From Hyphomicrobiales bacterium (GTDB lineage Bacteria; Pseudomonadota; Alphaproteobacteria; Rhizobiales; Aestuariivirgaceae): 9,828 bases of DNA. The notes beneath the pieces were generated by a model, which saw only the letters and a list, made by a program, of their open reading frames with translations, was not told the DNA's origin and searched no databases. The stretch lies in NCBI GenBank assembly GCA_020029455.1, contig JAIBJH010000088.1, positions 1 through 9,828 on the forward strand, given 5' to 3'. Positions 6,606-9,828 of this stretch are shown here, one piece after another. Positions within the stretch are counted from its first letter, which is position 1; each line of letters starts with the position of its first letter. The position numbers and the translations under genes were made by a program.

Positions 6606-6635
6606 TGGGGCAGGGCCAGGCATGGCCCTGTCCCA
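6606..6635 (+). repeat. GC-rich intercistronic hairpin after the sugar-binding protein gene
   Basis: Arms TGGGGCAGGGCCA (6606-6618) and TGGCCCTGTCCCA (6623-6635) pair over 13 positions with one G-U wobble and a four-base loop GGCA. The following sequence AATTCTTG has no T-run, so it is at most a weak terminator. Hairpins in this position commonly protect the binding-protein message from 3' decay or reduce read-through, giving more binding protein than transporter. It sits 16 bases after the stop codon. The structure is seen; the role is inferred from location. Confidence 0.65.
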
Positions 6636-6657
6636 AATTCTTGATTAGGGTTGGCGG

Positions 6658-7308
6658 ATGAACCGTATTCGGAAATTGGCAATAGTTGCTTTGGCCTGTC
6701 TCGCTTTGGCGGGATGCAAGTTCGTTCCAACTGCCGAAAAGCAGAAACAGGCATCGGCCAATTCGGCCCAGGCATCCGACAAGGGGTTTGACGCGAAAGT
6801 CGCTGAGTTGTGGGATGCAAAGGTGATGCCGTATGCGCAGGCGAGGGCTGGCCTATTCATGGAAGTGCAAACCGCGATCAAGGCGGATGCAAATGCCGCT
6901 GGCGCAAAATATGGCTACAAGGAAAAGGAAGGCAGCGCGCCATGGACCTTGCTTGCCAGGATTGAAGGCAAGATCGTTGCCGCCAACACTCAATCGCGCG
7001 CCGCCACGATCGATGTCGATGCGGATGGCGATGGCAGGGCCGACGCCCATATCCAGATTGGACCTGTTATCCGTGGCACAGCCATCCGTGACTCCCTCGA
7101 TTTTGTGAACTTCAATGATTTCACCAATCAGATTGACTTTGCGCAGTTCGGCAAGGCCTTCAACACGCATCTCAACGGCAAGATTCTCGGCAAGCTACCC
7201 CGCGATGGTTTGCCGGATAAGTCTGCCGCTGTGCTAGGCGCATTTCCCTTGCCGCCAGCCGGTGAATTGCCGTTGGTGACGCCTCTTGCAATCGAGATCA
7301 AGCCATGA
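6658..7308 (+). CDS. DUF2291 family lipoprotein associated with a sugar ABC importer
   Basis: A 216-residue lipoprotein of unknown function. The start (ATG 6658, behind AGGG with seven bases spacing) gives a lipoprotein signal, MNRIRKLAIVALACLALAGC, with lipobox LAGC and lipidated Cys20; Lys21 follows, so outer-membrane delivery or retention at the inner membrane cannot be settled. A helical, Ala/Gln/Lys-rich stretch (about 22-90) is followed by a beta-rich region beginning WTLLARIEGKIVAANTQSRAATIDV. A DxDxDGxxD pattern (DADGDGRAD, 121-129) resembles calcium-binding loops of FG-GAP or dockerin type. The family signature IGPVIRGTAIRDSLDFVNFNDFTNQIDFAQFGKAFN lies at about 135-169. The gene lies between the binding protein and the ATPase and overlaps the ATPase start by four bases (7305-7308), so it is translated with the transporter. 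It may be an accessory subunit that helps the binding protein or permease, but nothing here proves that. Confidence 0.85.
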   Translation: MNRIRKLAIVALACLALAGCKFVPTAEKQKQASANSAQASDKGFDAKVAELWDAKVMPYAQARAGLFMEVQTAIKADANAAGAKYGYKEKEGSAPWTLLARIEGKIVAANTQSRAATIDVDADGDGRADAHIQIGPVIRGTAIRDSLDFVNFNDFTNQIDFAQFGKAFNTHLNGKILGKLPRDGLPDKSAAVLGAFPLPPAGELPLVTPLAIEIKP

Positions 7309-8837
7309 GCGCGGGCGAAGATGTCATTCTGCGGCTGGAGGGCGTAACCAAAGTCTACTCCGGCATGGTGGCACTCAAACACGTCTCCATTGATATCCGG
7401 AAAGGCGCTGTCACCGTTCTGGTGGGTGAAAATGGTGCCGGCAAATCCACCATGATGAAGATCATCGCGGGAGTTGAGCAGCCGACCCTCGGCAAGATTT
7501 TTTTGGACGGCAAGGAGATCCGCCTCTCCTCGCCAGCGGATGCAGAAGCGCTCGGTATCAGCATGGTGTTCCAGGAACTCAATCTCCTCGGCAACCTGTC
7601 GGTGGCGGAAAATATTTTCATGTCCCGTGAAATCAGGCGGGGTGGAATCCACATCGATCATGCCGGGCAGGACCGGCAGGCGCTTGCGCTTCTCGACCGC
7701 CTTGAAGCAGGCATCAGGCCCGACATGCTGGTGGAAGACCTGATGATCGGCCAGCAGCAGCTTGTTGAAATCGCCAGGGCCGTTTCCCTCAACTCCCGCA
7801 TCATCATCTTTGACGAACCGACATCGGCCTTGAGCGCGGCGGAAGTCGAGGTGCTGTTCCGGGTGATTGCCGATCTCAAGGCTCAGGGTGTCGCGATTGT
7901 CTATATCTCGCACAGGCTGGAGGAGCTGATCCGCATCGGTGACTTTATCACGGTGCTGCGCGACGGGGCCGTCACGGGCAATGAGCGCATGGCGAATGTG
8001 GATACCAAATGGATTGTGCGCCAGATGATCGGTTCTGACGCGAAGGACTTCTCGAAATCGGTGCAGCATGAACTTGGCGCGGTGCTTCTCACCTGCAAGG
8101 ATGTGACGCTGCCACGCGCCACGGGCGGCCTTGCGGTCGATCAGGTGTCATTCGATGTGCGGGCGGGGGAAATCTTCGGCATCTACGGGCTGATGGGCGC
8201 CGGGCGCAGCGAACTCATGGAATGCATCGCGGGCCGCCATCCGCAGGCGGGAGGCCACATTACCGTGGCTGGCCGGCTGGTTGACAGAATGGACACGGCA
8301 GGGCGCATCGCCGCCGGGCTTGCCATTATCCCCGAGGACCGGCAGCGCGATGGCCTTGTGACCATCCTCTCCATAGCCGCCAACCTTACTCTGTCTTCGC
8401 TCAAGAATCTCGCGAGTATCTTCCATATCAGGCCGCAGGATGAGATGCGGGAAGTGAAGCAGGCTATCAGTAACCTGTCGATCAAGGCGCCACATCCGGA
8501 GTTCGAGGCGTCCTCACTTTCCGGCGGCAACCAGCAGAAGGTCGTGATCGGCAAGGCGTTGATGACGAGACCCAAGATTCTGCTGATGGACGAACCAAGC
8601 CGGGGCATTGATGTTGGCGCCAAGGCGGATGTGTTCCGCACCATGCGCAAGCTTGCAGCAGAAGGCATTGCCATCGTCTTTGTGACATCAGACCTTGATG
8701 AGGTGATGGCGCTCTCCGACCGGATCGGCGTCATGAGCAATGGCAAGATGGTGGGCATATATGAGCGGAATGCCGTTTCGGAAACCGACATTGTTGCGGC
8801 CTCGGCCGCGGGACACAAGAAAGCAAAAGCCGCATGA
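7305..8837 (+). CDS. Sugar ABC importer ATPase with two fused nucleotide-binding domains (RbsA-like)
   Basis: Energises sugar uptake as a 510-residue double-ATPase, the CUT2 (ribose/galactose/xylose) layout. Domain 1 has Walker A GENGAGKST (41-49), Q-loop Gln90 in VFQELNLLGNLSVAENIF, signature-region IGQQQLVEIARA (148-159), Walker B IIIFDEP (166-172) and His203 in YISHRLEEL. Domain 2 is degenerate, as usual for this family: Walker A is GLMGAGRSE (295-303) with Arg301 where Lys is normal, and the switch His is replaced in FVTSDLDEV (Ser462-Asp463). It keeps LSGGNQQK (405-412) and Walker B ILLMDEP (425-431). PEDRQRDGLV (343-352) is a family motif. So one composite site probably carries most hydrolysis. 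Translation is coupled at both ends by four-base ATGA overlaps (7305-7308 and 8834-8837). The specific sugar is set by the binding protein, not this subunit. Confidence 0.95.
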   Translation: MSAGEDVILRLEGVTKVYSGMVALKHVSIDIRKGAVTVLVGENGAGKSTMMKIIAGVEQPTLGKIFLDGKEIRLSSPADAEALGISMVFQELNLLGNLSVAENIFMSREIRRGGIHIDHAGQDRQALALLDRLEAGIRPDMLVEDLMIGQQQLVEIARAVSLNSRIIIFDEPTSALSAAEVEVLFRVIADLKAQGVAIVYISHRLEELIRIGDFITVLRDGAVTGNERMANVDTKWIVRQMIGSDAKDFSKSVQHELGAVLLTCKDVTLPRATGGLAVDQVSFDVRAGEIFGIYGLMGAGRSELMECIAGRHPQAGGHITVAGRLVDRMDTAGRIAAGLAIIPEDRQRDGLVTILSIAANLTLSSLKNLASIFHIRPQDEMREVKQAISNLSIKAPHPEFEASSLSGGNQQKVVIGKALMTRPKILLMDEPSRGIDVGAKADVFRTMRKLAAEGIAIVFVTSDLDEVMALSDRIGVMSNGKMVGIYERNAVSETDIVAASAAGHKKAKAA

Positions 8838-9828
8838 GCACAAAAGTCGCCAGCATGAATTCCGGCTCACTGCTTCTCACCGTCATGAAGCTGCGCACTT
8901 TCATCGCGCTCTTTGCCGTGCTGATATTCTTTTCCATCTTCGCACCCAATTTTCTGAGCTCCGCGAATTTCGTGCTGATGTCAAAGCATGTGGCGCTGAA
9001 TGCTTTCCTGGCCATGGGGATGACCTTTGTGATCATCACTGGCGGCATAGACCTTTCGGTGGGCTCGATTGTCGGGTTATGCGGTATGGTGGCGGGCGGG
9101 CTCGTTCTCAACGGCCTTGACCTGCCCGGCGGATGGACGGTCTATTTCAATGTTTTTGAAGTTGTCTTGATTACGCTGGGCGTCGGCGTGTTCATCGGCG
9201 TCCTCAATGGCCTTCTGATCACGCGGCTCAATGTTGCGCCCTTTATCGCCACTCTTGGCACACTCTATGTGGCGCGCGGGGCAGGGCTTCTTCTTTCGGA
9301 TGGTGCGACTTTTCCCAATCTTGTCGGACAAGAGGTGCTGGGCACACAGGGCTTTGGCTGGATCGGCAGCACCCGGCTCTTGGGATTGCCTGTTTCGGTG
9401 TGGATCCTCATCCTTGTGGCGCTCGCGGCCGCTTATATGGCGAAATACACGCCCATTGGCCGGCACGTCTTTGCCGTGGGCGGCAACGAACGGGCGGCGC
9501 GCATGTCGGGCGTGCGCGTCAACCGCGTGAAGATGGCGGTGTACATGTTTTCCGGCTTCTGCGCGGCAATCGTCGGCATCATCATTTCCTCGGAATTGAT
9601 GGCGGCACATCCTGCTACGGGCGAAAGTTTTGAACTGAATGCCATCGCGGCTGCGGTGCTCGGCGGCACTTCCATGTCTGGCGGGCGTGGCACTGTGGGT
9701 GGCACGATCATCGGCGCCTTCGTGATTGGCATCCTGTCAGACGGCCTCGTGATGATGGGCGTGAGCACCTTCTGGCAAATGGTCATCAAAGGGCTGGTTA
9801 TTATCTTTGCCGTGGTGATCGATCAGGC
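8834..9828 (+). CDS. Sugar ABC importer permease (RbsC-like), runs off the right edge
   Basis: Membrane channel of the sugar importer; about 331 residues are visible and no stop is reached, so the gene is cut by the window edge. It starts at ATG 8834, overlapping the ATPase stop (ATGA); weaker in-frame ATGs at 8855 and 8885 are possible starts. A short cytoplasmic lead is followed by the first helix (about 22-38, LRTFIALFAVLIFFSIFAPNF) and further helices throughout. The CUT2 motifs are present: MGMTFVIITGGIDLSVGSIVGL (about 61-82), NGLLITRLNVAPFIATLGT (about 124-143), PIGRHVFAVGGNERAARMSGV (about 211-231) and LGGTSMSGGRGTVGGTIIGA (near 275-295). E. coli RbsC has about 321 residues, so only a short tail can be missing. 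Genes for the rest of the sugar pathway are expected beyond it. Confidence 0.93.
   Translation, partial: MSTKVASMNSGSLLLTVMKLRTFIALFAVLIFFSIFAPNFLSSANFVLMSKHVALNAFLAMGMTFVIITGGIDLSVGSIVGLCGMVAGGLVLNGLDLPGGWTVYFNVFEVVLITLGVGVFIGVLNGLLITRLNVAPFIATLGTLYVARGAGLLLSDGATFPNLVGQEVLGTQGFGWIGSTRLLGLPVSVWILILVALAAAYMAKYTPIGRHVFAVGGNERAARMSGVRVNRVKMAVYMFSGFCAAIVGIIISSELMAAHPATGESFELNAIAAAVLGGTSMSGGRGTVGGTIIGAFVIGILSDGLVMMGVSTFWQMVIKGLVIIFAVVIDQ

Noticed and set aside
7128..8069. Minus-strand open frame of about 313 codons antisense to the DUF2291 and ATPase genes
   Set aside because: Both plus-strand genes have clear family motifs across the whole span; the antisense product resembles no family I know and lacks a ribosome site.
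8169..8820. Missing Walker A lysine and switch histidine in the second ATPase domain as a sign of a broken gene
   Set aside because: Degenerate second domains of this kind are normal for RbsA/MglA/XylG-type ATPases, and the reading frame is full length.
1..9828. tRNA, rRNA, CRISPR array, insertion sequence or phage features
   Set aside because: Almost the whole window is occupied by well-supported transport and enzyme genes; the few gaps are too short or lack the repeats, transposase sequence or cloverleaf patterns needed.

Overview
The window looks like the chromosome or a large replicon of a free-living, probably plant- or soil-associated alphaproteobacterium, most likely of the rhizobial order (Hyphomicrobiales). 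This rests on the moderately GC-rich coding sequence, dense operons with 4-base ATGA gene junctions, two multi-gene ABC importers side by side, and protein sequences of rhizobial type. It is inference; there is no rRNA or other taxonomic marker in the window.

The layout is two divergent operons around an intergenic region of about 260 bases (4534-4796). Leftward on the minus strand run a small free-standing GAF-domain protein (4533-4027), two Dpp/Opp-type permeases (3998-2958 and 2961-2056), two ATPases (2059-1223 and 1235-471) and the start of a family 5 solute-binding protein (374 to the window edge). Together they form a complete peptide/opine/nickel-class importer with its binding protein encoded last. 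A gap of about 96 bases with an 11-bp perfect inverted repeat separates the binding protein gene from the ATPase gene.

Rightward on the plus strand run a Rossmann-fold dehydrogenase resembling D-apionate oxidoisomerase (ApnO; 4797-5624), a ribose-class periplasmic sugar-binding protein (5648-6589), a DUF2291 lipoprotein (6658-7308), a fused double-domain RbsA-type ATPase (7305-8837) and an RbsC-type permease that runs off the right edge (8834-9828). The working model is an inducible uptake and oxidation system for a branched pentose or related sugar acid, with D-apiose/D-apionate as the leading candidate. The importer brings the compound in and the dehydrogenase acts on it or on a product of it. 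The remaining catabolic genes and the regulator would lie beyond the right edge or elsewhere.

The window contains no RNA genes, mobile elements, CRISPR arrays or replication origins that I can support. The least-understood parts are the GAF protein heading a peptide-transport operon, the DUF2291 lipoprotein with a calcium-loop-like motif inside a sugar importer operon, and the unassigned operator-like dyads between the two operons.
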